DNA of 25,160 nucleotides, taken from assembly GCA_002427505.1 (NCBI GenBank), contig DIRJ01000043.1:9961-35120 (forward strand), given 5' to 3'. Each line of letters begins with the position of its first letter. The first letter of the stretch is position 1. The position numbers and the translations under genes were made by a program. The notes under the pieces were generated by a model that had not been told where the DNA came from, searched no databases, and saw only the letters and a list, made by a program, of their open reading frames with translations. This document shows, piece by piece, positions 14,403 to 21,409 of this stretch. Source of the stretch: Mageeibacillus sp. UBA5439 (GTDB taxonomy: Bacteria > Bacillota > Clostridia > Saccharofermentanales > DTU023).

Positions 14403-15632
14403 TTACATGAACTTGTCAATTTTTTTGGCAATTTTAATTCGCATCTTACCTGCGGGAGAACTTTCTTCCCAGACAGACCATTGGGCATTGACTAAAGTTT
14501 TAACCATACCATGCCACATATATAAGTGAGCTTCCGGAAGATCAGTTGTTCCTGTGATTTCCAAACCGCCACGGTCAATGATCAGAATAACTTCGTTTTT
14601 GTTAAAAGCTTCAACTTCATAGTCACAGACCAAAGACTGCAGAAGCATTTCAATCTGACCACCAAGTATGCGGCCGTCTTCTCCAACGGAATCGGGGACT
14701 CCCAGCCAGTCACGACAGGCCTTAATTGCATAACGCTCTCCGAACAAGGCTTTACCGGAGGCTTCCAATACACATTTCAGAATGTGGTCTGCCTGTTCTC
14801 TCGTTACGTACCCACGTTTAACTGTTTCTGCTATAGCGGGGAGAATATACAGTGATGCAGCTGTAGACAAGTTGATCATCTGATTGCTTGAATCGGTTTC
14901 ATTATTGACTCCGTTTACAAAACGATATCCACATTCTTCACGGAACATCATAGATTCATCAACGCAATCCTCCTCTTCAGTGTACTTAATCATGTCTGCA
15001 GTTACTGCGGGTCCGAAGCTGTCCCATAATTGGCGAGAGGGAGCAGGATACTTTTCTCTCGATTCGGCAACAATGCGGCAGTGACGATCACCGCAGCCTC
15101 TGGCTTCTACCATCATATAGTCCATTGTCGGTCCCGTTCTTCTACGCTCTGCGGAGGAATTTGCCTGTCCTTGCAGGGACATAACGGTAGCTCGGCATAA
15201 TTCAGAACCACAGATATCCCAGTCACAGACGTCCAGCTCTTTTTCAGCACGGTAAGAGCCGAAATCCTGACATCTGCCACACATCAGTAGCGCATCATCT
15301 CCCTGATCACCAATCAGCGCCCCAACAAATTGACCGCACATGAAGGGGTGTATACCGAATCCTTCATCATTGCCGTAGTATTTGCCCAGAGTATAGAGTC
15401 TTTCAAAGGCCTCTTCACACATCATCTGAGCACGCTCTTCATACTCTGGAACAATGATTCTAAGAGCCTGAGTTGTTGCTGCACTGAGGACTGCCTCAAA
15501 TCTGCTGGCGTAGTGGAGAGCTTCCTGATAGGAATAAATCTTGTTCCAGGGTGAACGAATACCGTAATAGTTTTTAAAGTTGGCACCTTCACCACTATTT
15601 TGGGGAATACGTTCGTCAATTATTTTTGTCAT
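14403..15632 (-). CDS. Cysteine-rich protein of unknown function
   Basis: I do not recognise this 409-residue protein with confidence. It has 14 cysteines, concentrated between residues 99 and 234: C118-x2-C121, C136-x4-C141-x4-C146 and C180-x4-C185. The last is in the segment EARGCGDRHCRIV (177-188), which resembles the GCGDxHC pattern of V4R-like or ATC-hydrolase-like (aminothiazoline-carboxylate hydrolase) small-molecule-binding domains. The C-terminal half (about 255-409) has fewer cysteines and looks like a separate alpha/beta domain. There is no signal peptide or membrane segment. It may bind zinc, Fe-S or heme, or be a ligand-binding or hydrolytic subunit; that is inference. TGAGGTATTA precedes the ATG, and the gene lies 17 bases after the SDR and 15 before the GcvT-like gene, so all three should be one transcript. 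Confidence 0.75.
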   Translation of the reverse strand: MTKIIDERIPQNSGEGANFKNYYGIRSPWNKIYSYQEALHYASRFEAVLSAATTQALRIIVPEYEERAQMMCEEAFERLYTLGKYYGNDEGFGIHPFMCGQFVGALIGDQGDDALLMCGRCQDFGSYRAEKELDVCDWDICGSELCRATVMSLQGQANSSAERRRTGPTMDYMMVEARGCGDRHCRIVAESREKYPAPSRQLWDSFGPAVTADMIKYTEEEDCVDESMMFREECGYRFVNGVNNETDSSNQMINLSTAASLYILPAIAETVKRGYVTREQADHILKCVLEASGKALFGERYAIKACRDWLGVPDSVGEDGRILGGQIEMLLQSLVCDYEVEAFNKNEVILIIDRGGLEITGTTDLPEAHLYMWHGMVKTLVNAQWSVWEESSPAGKMRIKIAKKIDKFM

Positions 15633-15649
15633 ATTAATACCTCATTCTT

Positions 15650-16570
15650 TTAGTTCGGGAGCTCTTCCGGATACTGTTCAATGGCTGCCTGGTATTTTAC
15701 GATGTTGTGAGACATCCCTGCATCGGCAACGACTACCTCTCCAGTCATTCCATCGGACATAGCTGTACTCATGGCATAGGCGACAATGGCAACACTGTCT
15801 ACCGATTGAGGGCCATCATTTTGCCAGACCATCAGTTCTTCATAAAATTCATCCTGTTTCTCTTCAGATAGACCTTCTGCACACATATTGCTGGAAGAAC
15901 CTGCAGTTACCATTCCACCAGGAGCAACACCATTAACCATAATGTCAAAACGCTTCAGCTCCTTTGCAGCCTCCACAACGAGCGCATTGATAGCTCCCTT
16001 GGAGGCACAATAATGTGGATAGCCGCCAAAAACGGGATAGGGTAACCAGGCACAGTTAGATGAAATCAGTGTGATTTTTCCTTTTATTTCTTTCTCGATC
16101 ATGTAACGGCTGATATGCTTAACACAGAGAAATGCGCCGGTAATGTTGATATCTGTTACTCGTCTGAATTCATCTACAGGCATATCATAAACATGTGCAT
16201 AGCTCCAGACAGATGCACAATTTACAAAGATGTCTATACTCGCAAATTTTTCATCTGCCAGTTCAACAAGACGCATAATATCATTTTCATTGTTAACGTC
16301 GGTATGAAAAAAGATGAGTCGATCGGATGTAAAGCCTGCTTCTTTAAGTATTGAAAGCGACTGTTCGCCCTCGACGGCCTGATTACTAGCAATAACAACA
16401 TTAGCTCCACCTTGAAGCAATCTGAAAGCAATATTGAATCCTAATCCGGAAGTTCCGCCAGTTACTATTGCTGTCTTGCCCTTGACAAAAAACATTTCTT
16501 CTAAGGGCCGCGCTTTGGAAATGTTGCTTTCCAGTAAAGATTTCTTTACTGCATTCATGTCAAAATCCAT
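15650..16570 (-). CDS. Short-chain dehydrogenase/reductase
   Basis: A 306-residue classical SDR using NAD(P)(H). The dinucleotide motif TGGTSGLG is at 37-44, a variant NCAS in place of NNAG at 117-120, the structural Asn in DINITGAF near 142, the catalytic Ser at 170-171 (ISSNCAW), and the YxxxK pair Tyr187/Lys191. The C-terminal GEVVVADAGMSHN resembles the usual xGGxxxDGG end. An N-terminal extension of about 30 residues precedes the Rossmann fold, longer than usual. AGGAGGAG lies two bases before the ATG, slightly close; Met5 is an alternative start. It is the first gene of the leftward operon, divergent from the PucR-type regulator. It probably oxidises or reduces an alcohol or carbonyl intermediate of the pathway. 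Confidence 0.9.
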   Translation of the reverse strand: MDFDMNAVKKSLLESNISKARPLEEMFFVKGKTAIVTGGTSGLGFNIAFRLLQGGANVVIASNQAVEGEQSLSILKEAGFTSDRLIFFHTDVNNENDIMRLVELADEKFASIDIFVNCASVWSYAHVYDMPVDEFRRVTDINITGAFLCVKHISRYMIEKEIKGKITLISSNCAWLPYPVFGGYPHYCASKGAINALVVEAAKELKRFDIMVNGVAPGGMVTAGSSSNMCAEGLSEEKQDEFYEELMVWQNDGPQSVDSVAIVAYAMSTAMSDGMTGEVVVADAGMSHNIVKYQAAIEQYPEELPN

Positions 16571-16590
16571 AACTCCTCCTAGTAGAGGCC

Positions 16591-16736
16591 TCCGGTTTTG
16601 AACTCTCGGGAAGAGATAATTAAATCATAGTCATTTAAAGGCAAATTATTAAGCCAACAAGTTGAGAGTCTTTCCGGATAATACCCCTAATAAATGACGG
16701 GCGGTTATTGCATCCGTTTGTATATTGCGCTATATT
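16591..16736. promoter_or_regulatory. Divergent promoter/operator region between SDR operon and PucR regulator
   Basis: For the rightward regulator there is TTGCAT (16708-16713), a 17-bp spacer and TATATT (16731-16736). For the leftward operon a weak TTGCCT (minus strand, 16639-16644) faces AT-rich candidates. The region also has nested dyad arms: TCCGG (16591-16595) with CCGGA (16674-16678), and ACTCTC (16602-16607) with GAGAGT (16664-16669), which could be operator half-sites or a leader hairpin. Confidence 0.5.
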
Positions 16737-16759
16737 ACAATTAGTCAGAGGAGTGCAAA

Positions 16760-18274
16760 GTGAAGCTTAATGCATACATTCTTTATGAAAGATTGAAGGA
16801 GAAATATCCCGTTACTTTGTATGGAAGAGCGGGAAAAGATTTATCTTTGCTTGCTCCGGAGTTGTATATGGATGGGACGGAAAATTTTTACTCCAACCAT
16901 GTTTATCTCGCAACAGTTGAGCATTTACCTCATCGACCTAATATCGAAAGAAATGTGGTACTTATTTGCATTGGAGAACACCCCCGACTTAATTACTACA
17001 AAGAACACGCTACAGTTATACTGATCAAGCAAAAAGTAAACTTTTTTGAAGTATATAATGATCTGCAAAAAAACTATCTCGTCTATCAGGACTGGGAAAG
17101 TCAACTCTTAGATCTTCTGATAAAATCACCGACTATACAGGGAGTAATTGACTATTCATATTCTATTTTTGAACGTCCGATTATGGTTCTGGATAATAGC
17201 TATGAAATTGTTGCTCAGACACAGCAACTGGCAGCAGAAAGTTTCAATTTTTCCAATAGCCAAAAATATTTGGCTTCAGAGTCGTTTTTAATATTTTCAC
17301 ATGAACAGGATGTTTATCTTGACAGACATGGAGCCTTTCAACTCGATTTTGATCCTGGGATAACTCTTTGCGTTAATCTCTTTGATTCACGTGATGAGTA
17401 TATTGGTTGTCTGGTTATAGGTTTCGAAGAACGTCCTTTTGTTGAAGGTGAGGAAAAACTCGCAGAATATCTGGCTGATATAATTACGAAAGTAGTAGAG
17501 TATAATCCTTCTTTGTTAATGAGTAAGCGAAATTCGCTTCAGGAGATTCTAGAAAATTTAATGCAGGAAGCTCCTTTAAATCCAAACCAGAAAATGTATC
17601 TGAGTTCAGTTAATCACAAGCAAGATTATCTTTGTATATCCATTCATTATTTACAACGCTTCTCAGCTTTGCCTGTCATTTATATTTGCTCTGTGTTTGA
17701 GAACATGTTTGCTGACAGTATCTTTTTTGGCCACAATAACACGATTATGGGACTTGTCCCTGCTCTTGAAATTGCAGAAAAAAGCCCTGGAACTCAGGGC
17801 AAATCAGAATTTTTATCCTATATCGATCAAATGCAGATTTGTGTAGGTTTAAGCAATATTTTCTCTGACTTAAATATGATCCGCATATACTATCTCCAGG
17901 CAGAAGCAGCTATAGAGCATGGCCGTCTTAATGAAGCTGATGAGTATTTGTTTGCTTTCTCGGATTTTGCTCTGGATGAGATGGTTGCAAACTCACTTGG
18001 GATTTTTCCTCTGGAAACCTTCTTTCCTAATGGCTTCTCTAAACTGCTGGAGCATGATAAAAACGGCGGAATCTCATATGTTTATACATTGCGAATTTTT
18101 CTGGAATCGAACATGTCTTACTCTGAGGCTTCTCGACAGCTATTTATACATCGCAGTACTTTGCTTGACCGAATTTATCGGATACAGAAAGATCTGAAAG
18201 TGGATCTGGATGATCCTGATCAACGGCTTCAGCTGCAAATAGTGCTTAAAGCACTTCAGCTAACGGAAGAATAA
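16760..18274 (+). CDS. PucR-family transcriptional regulator (C-terminal HTH_30 type)
   Basis: A 504-residue cytoplasmic regulator. The C-terminal segment from about 452 (MSYSEASRQLFIHRSTLLDRIYRI...) followed by L-D-D-P-D-Q-R-L-Q-L is the PucR-type helix-turn-helix (HTH_30). The middle (about 130-260) looks like a GAF/PAS-like sensing region, and the N-terminus (1-125) is a small domain common in this class, probably ligand-sensing. The start is GTG, supported by AGAGGAG six bases upstream. The gene is clearly more AT-rich than its flanks (one sampled 60-base line, 17101-17160, is about 33% GC, against about 57% at 22021-22080). It is divergent from the SDR operon, the usual arrangement for a regulator of a catabolic operon, so it most likely activates those genes in response to their substrate. 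Confidence 0.85.
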   Translation: MKLNAYILYERLKEKYPVTLYGRAGKDLSLLAPELYMDGTENFYSNHVYLATVEHLPHRPNIERNVVLICIGEHPRLNYYKEHATVILIKQKVNFFEVYNDLQKNYLVYQDWESQLLDLLIKSPTIQGVIDYSYSIFERPIMVLDNSYEIVAQTQQLAAESFNFSNSQKYLASESFLIFSHEQDVYLDRHGAFQLDFDPGITLCVNLFDSRDEYIGCLVIGFEERPFVEGEEKLAEYLADIITKVVEYNPSLLMSKRNSLQEILENLMQEAPLNPNQKMYLSSVNHKQDYLCISIHYLQRFSALPVIYICSVFENMFADSIFFGHNNTIMGLVPALEIAEKSPGTQGKSEFLSYIDQMQICVGLSNIFSDLNMIRIYYLQAEAAIEHGRLNEADEYLFAFSDFALDEMVANSLGIFPLETFFPNGFSKLLEHDKNGGISYVYTLRIFLESNMSYSEASRQLFIHRSTLLDRIYRIQKDLKVDLDDPDQRLQLQIVLKALQLTEE

Positions 18275-18284
18275 AGATCACAGA

Positions 18285-18320
18285 ACAAGAAGGCTTTCCA
18301 CTGTCGGAAAGACTTCTTGT
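18285..18320. terminator. Stem-loop between convergent genes
   Basis: ACAAGAAG-G-CTTTCC pairs with GGAAAG-A-CTTCTTGT over a 6-base loop, a 14-bp stem with one mismatch. It begins 10 bases after the regulator stop and lies before the stop of the small leftward gene. The T-runs on both sides are poor, so termination strength is uncertain. Confidence 0.55.
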
Positions 18321-18332
18321 CCCGTCTGTTAA

Positions 18333-18548
18333 TTATCTGCTGCAAGCTTTCAAGTCTGCATCGATTTCTTCAATATGAGGGGCCAGATCTGCAGATTCGG
18401 GGTAGCTGAGAAGTTTACGGTAAGAAAGAGCTCCCACCAGTCTCATGCGGGGATCTTTTGTAGATCCGGGAGCCCATTTTTCCATTACTAACTTTCCCTC
18501 TTCTGACCTCATGATTTCCTTAATTTTTGAGTCCACTGACAGTGCCAT
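18333..18548 (-). CDS. Small protein of 71 residues, function unknown
   Basis: The predicted protein is a small, charged, probably all-helical protein without membrane segment or signal. It is likely a real gene: AAGGAGG lies seven bases before the ATG and a perfect -10 TATAAT sits about 65 bases upstream. The pattern S-K-I-K-E-I-M ... L-V-M-E-K-W-A-P-G ... D-P-R-M ... L-S-Y-R-K-L (residues 7-47) resembles short helical domains (L-x-x-ILEKYxPG...MTLRQL-like) found appended to some larger enzymes; I recall the pattern but cannot name the family. It is convergent with the PucR gene and on the same strand as the SDR operon beyond it, so it could be an accessory subunit of that pathway. Confidence is high for the gene and low for any function. 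Confidence 0.7.
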   Translation of the reverse strand: MALSVDSKIKEIMRSEEGKLVMEKWAPGSTKDPRMRLVGALSYRKLLSYPESADLAPHIEEIDADLKACSR

Positions 18549-18611
18549 AATAATACCTCCTTAGGATCGTAGTATTTCTTTTCCCGAGAATTCACCGAGC
18601 CATCAAAGGAT

Positions 18612-18617
18612 ATTATA
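18612..18617 (-). promoter_or_regulatory. -10 element of the small leftward gene
   Basis: On the minus strand this is a perfect TATAAT; the -35 at 17 bp (TTCTAA) is weak. It gives the 71-residue gene its own promoter, separate from the lyase transcript upstream. Confidence 0.5.
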
Positions 18618-18671
18618 GTAAGGCAATGTTATCTTTAGAACCCTGATTTGTTAGGCATTTCCTGCAGCTTG

Positions 18672-18689
18672 ACCATTCGTTTCAATGGT
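18672..18689 (-). terminator. Hairpin after the lyase gene
   Basis: ACCATT and AATGGT (6-bp stem, 6-base loop) lie seven bases after the lyase stop. No T-run follows on the minus strand, so it may be only a weak or partial terminator. Confidence 0.35.
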
Positions 18690-18695
18690 GCAGTC

Positions 18696-20141
18696 CTATA
18701 GAGAGTCTCCGAAATCAGCACGGAAACGGGCCGCCAGCTTTTCCTGCCAGTCGGAGACGGCCGCCAGCTCACCTGTGAAAAAACGCAGGATCTTGGGCTC
18801 TCTGGTGAACTTCAGTCCCCCGATCAGCTCTCGGTTCTGCCACAGCCAATGTACCCGGTCGATACAGTATTTTATCTGGCTGAGGGTAAAGACCCGCCGC
18901 GGTACTGCCAATCTCAACAGTTCCATCGAAGCAAGTTTTTCGCTGCCGTCGGCCTGGCGGTCTTCGCTCAGAGTTCCTCTTTCCATCCCGCGGATCCCGC
19001 CGGCAATAAAGAGTGCCGAGGCCAGGGCGGCAGCCGGATACTCATCTGCAGCTACATGGGGCACAAACTCTTTCGCATTCAGGTGGCAACCGAGCCCGCC
19101 GGCAGGTGTGATCACAGGTACTCCCAGATCAGCCAGCTGGTCGACCATAAAACGAATAAACTCGGGGCCTTGCGAAATAATGGATTCGTCCATGGATTCC
19201 TCCAGTCCGACCGTGATGGCTGCCATTTCTCGCACTGAAATTCCACCGTAGGTTAAGAAGCCCTCATTGAGAACGATCAGCTCCTGGAGCGGATTTGCCA
19301 ATGTGATGTCCCGCAAAGCAATGCCGCCGCCTTTGGCAAAGCCGAATTTCCGGGCAGAAAAGTAAATAATGTTACAGCAGTCAGCAATTGCTTTCATAAT
19401 TTCCCGGATGGAAAGATCGCTGCAGGACTCTTCTCTGCTTTTAATGAAATACAAATTATCCTGAAGCAAGGAGGCATCAAGGATCAGGGGGATATCGTGT
19501 TCCCGGCAGATTGCAGCTGTTTCCTGCAGATTAGCCAGGGAAAAAGGCTGGCCGCCTATCAGATTGGCCCCGGCTTCCATGCGGACGAAGGGAATGTTTC
19601 TGTCCGTATTTTCTAAAAGTGTGCGCAAGGCAGTCGTATTCATGTTTCCCTTGAAGGGCTCAGTGCTGGTACACACTTCACCCCCTTCACAGAGCAGCTC
19701 CAGTACTTCACCGCCACAGCGGGCAATATGTGCTCTGGTCGTTGTAAAGTGGTAATTCATGGGCAGGAGGTCACCCGGCTTGACCAGGAGGTCAGCCAGA
19801 ACCTTTTCACAGCCACGTCCCTGATGGGCAGGCAAAAAGTACTCCATGCCGAATAAATCCTGAACTTTTTCTTCTAACTGGAAAAATGTTTCACTGCCCG
19901 CATATGCGTCGTCTGCATCCATCATGGCAGCTAACTGCTTGTCACTCATGGCATTGACTCCGCTGTCCGTCAGCATATCCAGGAAGATATCCCTGTTTTT
20001 CAAAAGATAGAGGTTGTTGTGTGCCTCTTGCAGACGGTGCAGCCTGTCCTCGACCGGCAGCAGCTCTAGCTTCTGGACTATGCGCACTTTATGGCGCTCC
20101 AGGGGTATCATTTCTCCACTGAATAAACGAATTTCTTGCAT
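18696..20141 (-). CDS. Tryptophanase / tyrosine phenol-lyase family PLP beta-eliminating lyase, divergent
   Basis: A PLP enzyme of the family that splits Tyr or Trp to phenol or indole plus pyruvate and ammonia (reversible). The open frame extends to 20189, but the start at 20141 is preferred: GGAGG lies eight bases before it and the frame upstream runs into the T-box terminator. With this start (481 residues) the family motifs are LTDSG at 57-61, DDAYAGSETFF at 77-87, AHQGRG at 105-110, NLIGGQPFS at 193-201 and the PLP lysine Lys265 in SARK. GMERG (385-389) has Arg388 at the position of the tyrosine phenol-lyase specificity Arg381; tryptophanase has Ile there. PRR at 414-416 holds the carboxylate-binding Arg. 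However, the Arg that contacts PLP in both known enzymes is Leu225 here (DASLLQDN). The C-terminus extends about 20 residues. A T-box leader with a Tyr specifier controls it. Family sure, substrate not. Confidence 0.88.
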   Translation of the reverse strand: MQEIRLFSGEMIPLERHKVRIVQKLELLPVEDRLHRLQEAHNNLYLLKNRDIFLDMLTDSGVNAMSDKQLAAMMDADDAYAGSETFFQLEEKVQDLFGMEYFLPAHQGRGCEKVLADLLVKPGDLLPMNYHFTTTRAHIARCGGEVLELLCEGGEVCTSTEPFKGNMNTTALRTLLENTDRNIPFVRMEAGANLIGGQPFSLANLQETAAICREHDIPLILDASLLQDNLYFIKSREESCSDLSIREIMKAIADCCNIIYFSARKFGFAKGGGIALRDITLANPLQELIVLNEGFLTYGGISVREMAAITVGLEESMDESIISQGPEFIRFMVDQLADLGVPVITPAGGLGCHLNAKEFVPHVAADEYPAAALASALFIAGGIRGMERGTLSEDRQADGSEKLASMELLRLAVPRRVFTLSQIKYCIDRVHWLWQNRELIGGLKFTREPKILRFFTGELAAVSDWQEKLAARFRADFGDSL

Positions 20142-20187
20142 GTCTCTTTCCTCCGATTTTCTTTGTTGAGTGCCGGCACAGGAGGAC

Positions 20188-20226
20188 AAAAGAAAACGCC
20201 CTTCCTGCTCTAGCGCAAGAGGACGT
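20188..20226 (-). terminator. T-box regulated terminator
   Basis: On the minus strand ACGTCCT can pair with AGGGCGT (one G-U), with an internal CTCT/AGAG hairpin, followed by TTTTCTTTT. It lies directly after the T-box core, as a transcription-attenuation terminator should. Confidence 0.7.
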
Positions 20227-20459
20227 CATGAGACGTGTTACCACCTCTTTTCGCTTTCAACTCACGCTGAAAGCCTCAACAGGTTCTCCACACAAAACAG
20301 TTTTTGCGTTTTTAAACCCTTACGCTGTTACGGGCGTACCCGTCGTCTCCTACTCTTAGTTCAGGACGCTGCTCCGGAGATGTATTCACTACGCATTGAC
20401 TTAATGCCTCGCAGCACCGGCATCTCTCTTGAAGTCGACAGCACAGCTACTTCTTCTCC
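20188..20459 (-). ncRNA. T-box riboswitch leader, UAC (tyrosine) specifier
   Basis: Read on the minus strand. Stem I opens with GGAGA (20459-20455), closed by TCTCC. Its 5' side carries the AGAAGTAG loop-E-like strand, and CTGTGC pairs with GCGTAG (two wobbles), GACTT with AAGTC. Next come AGAGAG and an apical hairpin ATGCC...GGCAT with loop GGTGCTGCGA. The specifier loop 3' strand is TGAA-TAC-A, so the specifier is UAC at 20384-20382, read by tRNA-Tyr. The T-box core GGTGGTAACACG is at 20245-20234 (consensus GGTGGTACCGCG). Its TGGT can pair with an ACCA tRNA end, and bacterial tRNA-Tyr has A at the discriminator. A competing terminator (20226-20197) ends in TTTTCTTTT (20196-20188). Uncharged tRNA-Tyr should allow read-through into the lyase gene. 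Confidence 0.92.
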
Positions 20460-20482
20460 ATCACTGCATTTGCTTGAGCAAG

Positions 20483-20511
20483 ACGATAACATATGCATAA
20501 TCATTTGTAAA
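20483..20511 (-). promoter_or_regulatory. Candidate promoter of the T-box/lyase transcript
   Basis: On the minus strand TTTACA (20511-20506) is followed by a 17-bp spacer and TATCGT (20488-20483). A start near 20476 would lie just before Stem I. An alternative is TTGATA (20518-20513) with a 19-bp spacer to TATGTT. Confidence 0.4.
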
Positions 20512-20521
20512 GTATCAATTT

Positions 20522-20854
20522 TTATTCACTGTCAGGCGCAAAGAAAACACAGAGCCAGAGGCAGGGATCGGACGTGCGCGTCACCTGATGCCTGCGACCT
20601 GCTTCGAGAAAGAGAAAATCTCCGCTTCTTAAAGCGATGCTGTGTCCATGTTCATCGGGAAAAGTGATTTCTGCCTCTCCGACCAGAACCATGACCCATT
20701 CGTCCTCGTCCTGCTCATAGACTGCACTCGTTTGTCCGCCCGAGAGAATGCGGCTGATCCGCACTCCGCCCTTGTTCAGCAAATCTTCTTCACGTTCAGA
20801 TTCAGAGGCATCCGGCAGCCTCTGAAAGATGTTACTTAATTGATGATTGTTCAC
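20522..20854 (-). CDS. Small cupin-domain protein
   Basis: A 110-residue single cupin. The beta-barrel motifs are visible as VMVLVGEAEITFPDE (54-68), then ALRSGDFLFLEAGRRHQVTRTSD (74-96), with the G-D-x-x-x-x-x-A-G-x-x-H pattern of cupin motif. The usual metal-binding His pair of motif 1 is not obvious (WVMVLVGEA replaces the H-x-H region), so metal binding may be reduced. The start is a GTG at 20854; no strong ribosome site precedes it, so an internal start is possible. It lies upstream of the T-box leader on the same strand, 61 bases from Stem I, and diverges from the GNAT gene. Such small cupins often act on or bind small metabolites; the role here is unknown. Confidence 0.75.
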   Translation of the reverse strand: MNNHQLSNIFQRLPDASESEREEDLLNKGGVRISRILSGGQTSAVYEQDEDEWVMVLVGEAEITFPDEHGHSIALRSGDFLFLEAGRRHQVTRTSDPCLWLCVFFAPDSE

Positions 20855-20907
20855 GCGATCCAGCTTTCTTTTTCCAGTTTATTGTATTTTAGCTTATATC
20901 GGCTGTG

Positions 20908-20916
20908 TGTTATGAT
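20908..20916 (+). promoter_or_regulatory. Extended -10 promoter of the GNAT cluster
   Basis: TGT-TATGAT fits an extended -10 (TGN plus a 5 of 6 hexamer). It lies 24 bases before the GNAT start and could drive the GNAT, ATP-grasp, FemAB and aminopeptidase genes. Confidence 0.4.
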
Positions 20917-20940
20917 CAAGGAAGCTTTTCGGAGGTGTTT

Positions 20941-21393
20941 ATGCCTGAAAATCAGATTGAAATCAGGCCGCTGGATTATGGCAGTGATGATTACAGTCAA
21001 TCGCTGTATCTGCGGCATGAAGTACTGCGCCGACCCTGGGGACGCTCCATCGCAGAGGATGACCTTGACCATGAAGCAAAAGACCTGCTCATGGGCGCTT
21101 TTGACGGAGATAAACTGGTCGGTCTCGGCACTTTGGTGTGGCTGGAAGAGGACACAGCTCAGGCCCGGTATATGGCTATCAGCGAGGATTATCGCTTTCT
21201 GGGAATCGGGTCCGGGATTTTGTCCGCACTGGAAAGTGCAGCGCGTGCAGCCGGCAAGACCAGGATGATTCTCAATGCCAGAGAAAAGGCCATTCCTTTT
21301 TATGAAAAAAATGGCTATCACTTGACGGGCGAGCTCAAAATTCCACCTTTTATTCCTATTCCGCACGCCCTGATGGAAAAAGCATTAGAATAG
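20941..21393 (+). CDS. GNAT family N-acetyltransferase
   Basis: A single-domain acetyl-CoA-dependent acyltransferase of about 150 residues. The start at 20941 is chosen because GGAGGT lies five bases upstream; an open frame reaching back to 20905 has no ribosome site. Motif A, the acetyl-CoA loop, is visible as YMAISEDYRFLGIGSGILSALESAAR, with R-x-x-G-I-G; the later segment ILNAREKAIPFYEKNGY is the typical motif B of this family. The substrate cannot be told. It opens a tight rightward cluster (16 bases to the ATP-grasp gene), so it may modify a peptidoglycan precursor, an amino acid or an antibiotic-like molecule handled by its neighbours. Confidence 0.88.
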   Translation: MPENQIEIRPLDYGSDDYSQSLYLRHEVLRRPWGRSIAEDDLDHEAKDLLMGAFDGDKLVGLGTLVWLEEDTAQARYMAISEDYRFLGIGSGILSALESAARAAGKTRMILNAREKAIPFYEKNGYHLTGELKIPPFIPIPHALMEKALE

Positions 21394-21409
21394 ATTTAGT
21401 GGTGAAAAA

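Noticed and set aside
18685..19251. A 188-codon plus-strand open frame opposite the lyase gene.
   Set aside because: Serine/arginine-rich low-complexity composition typical of an antisense shadow; the lyase motifs on the other strand are unambiguous.
20170..20667. A 165-codon plus-strand open frame.
   Set aside because: It overlaps the T-box leader and cupin gene in antisense and has no domain or ribosome site.
20851..21366. A 171-codon minus-strand open frame opposite the GNAT gene.
   Set aside because: Antisense shadow; the GNAT motifs and ribosome site are on the plus strand.
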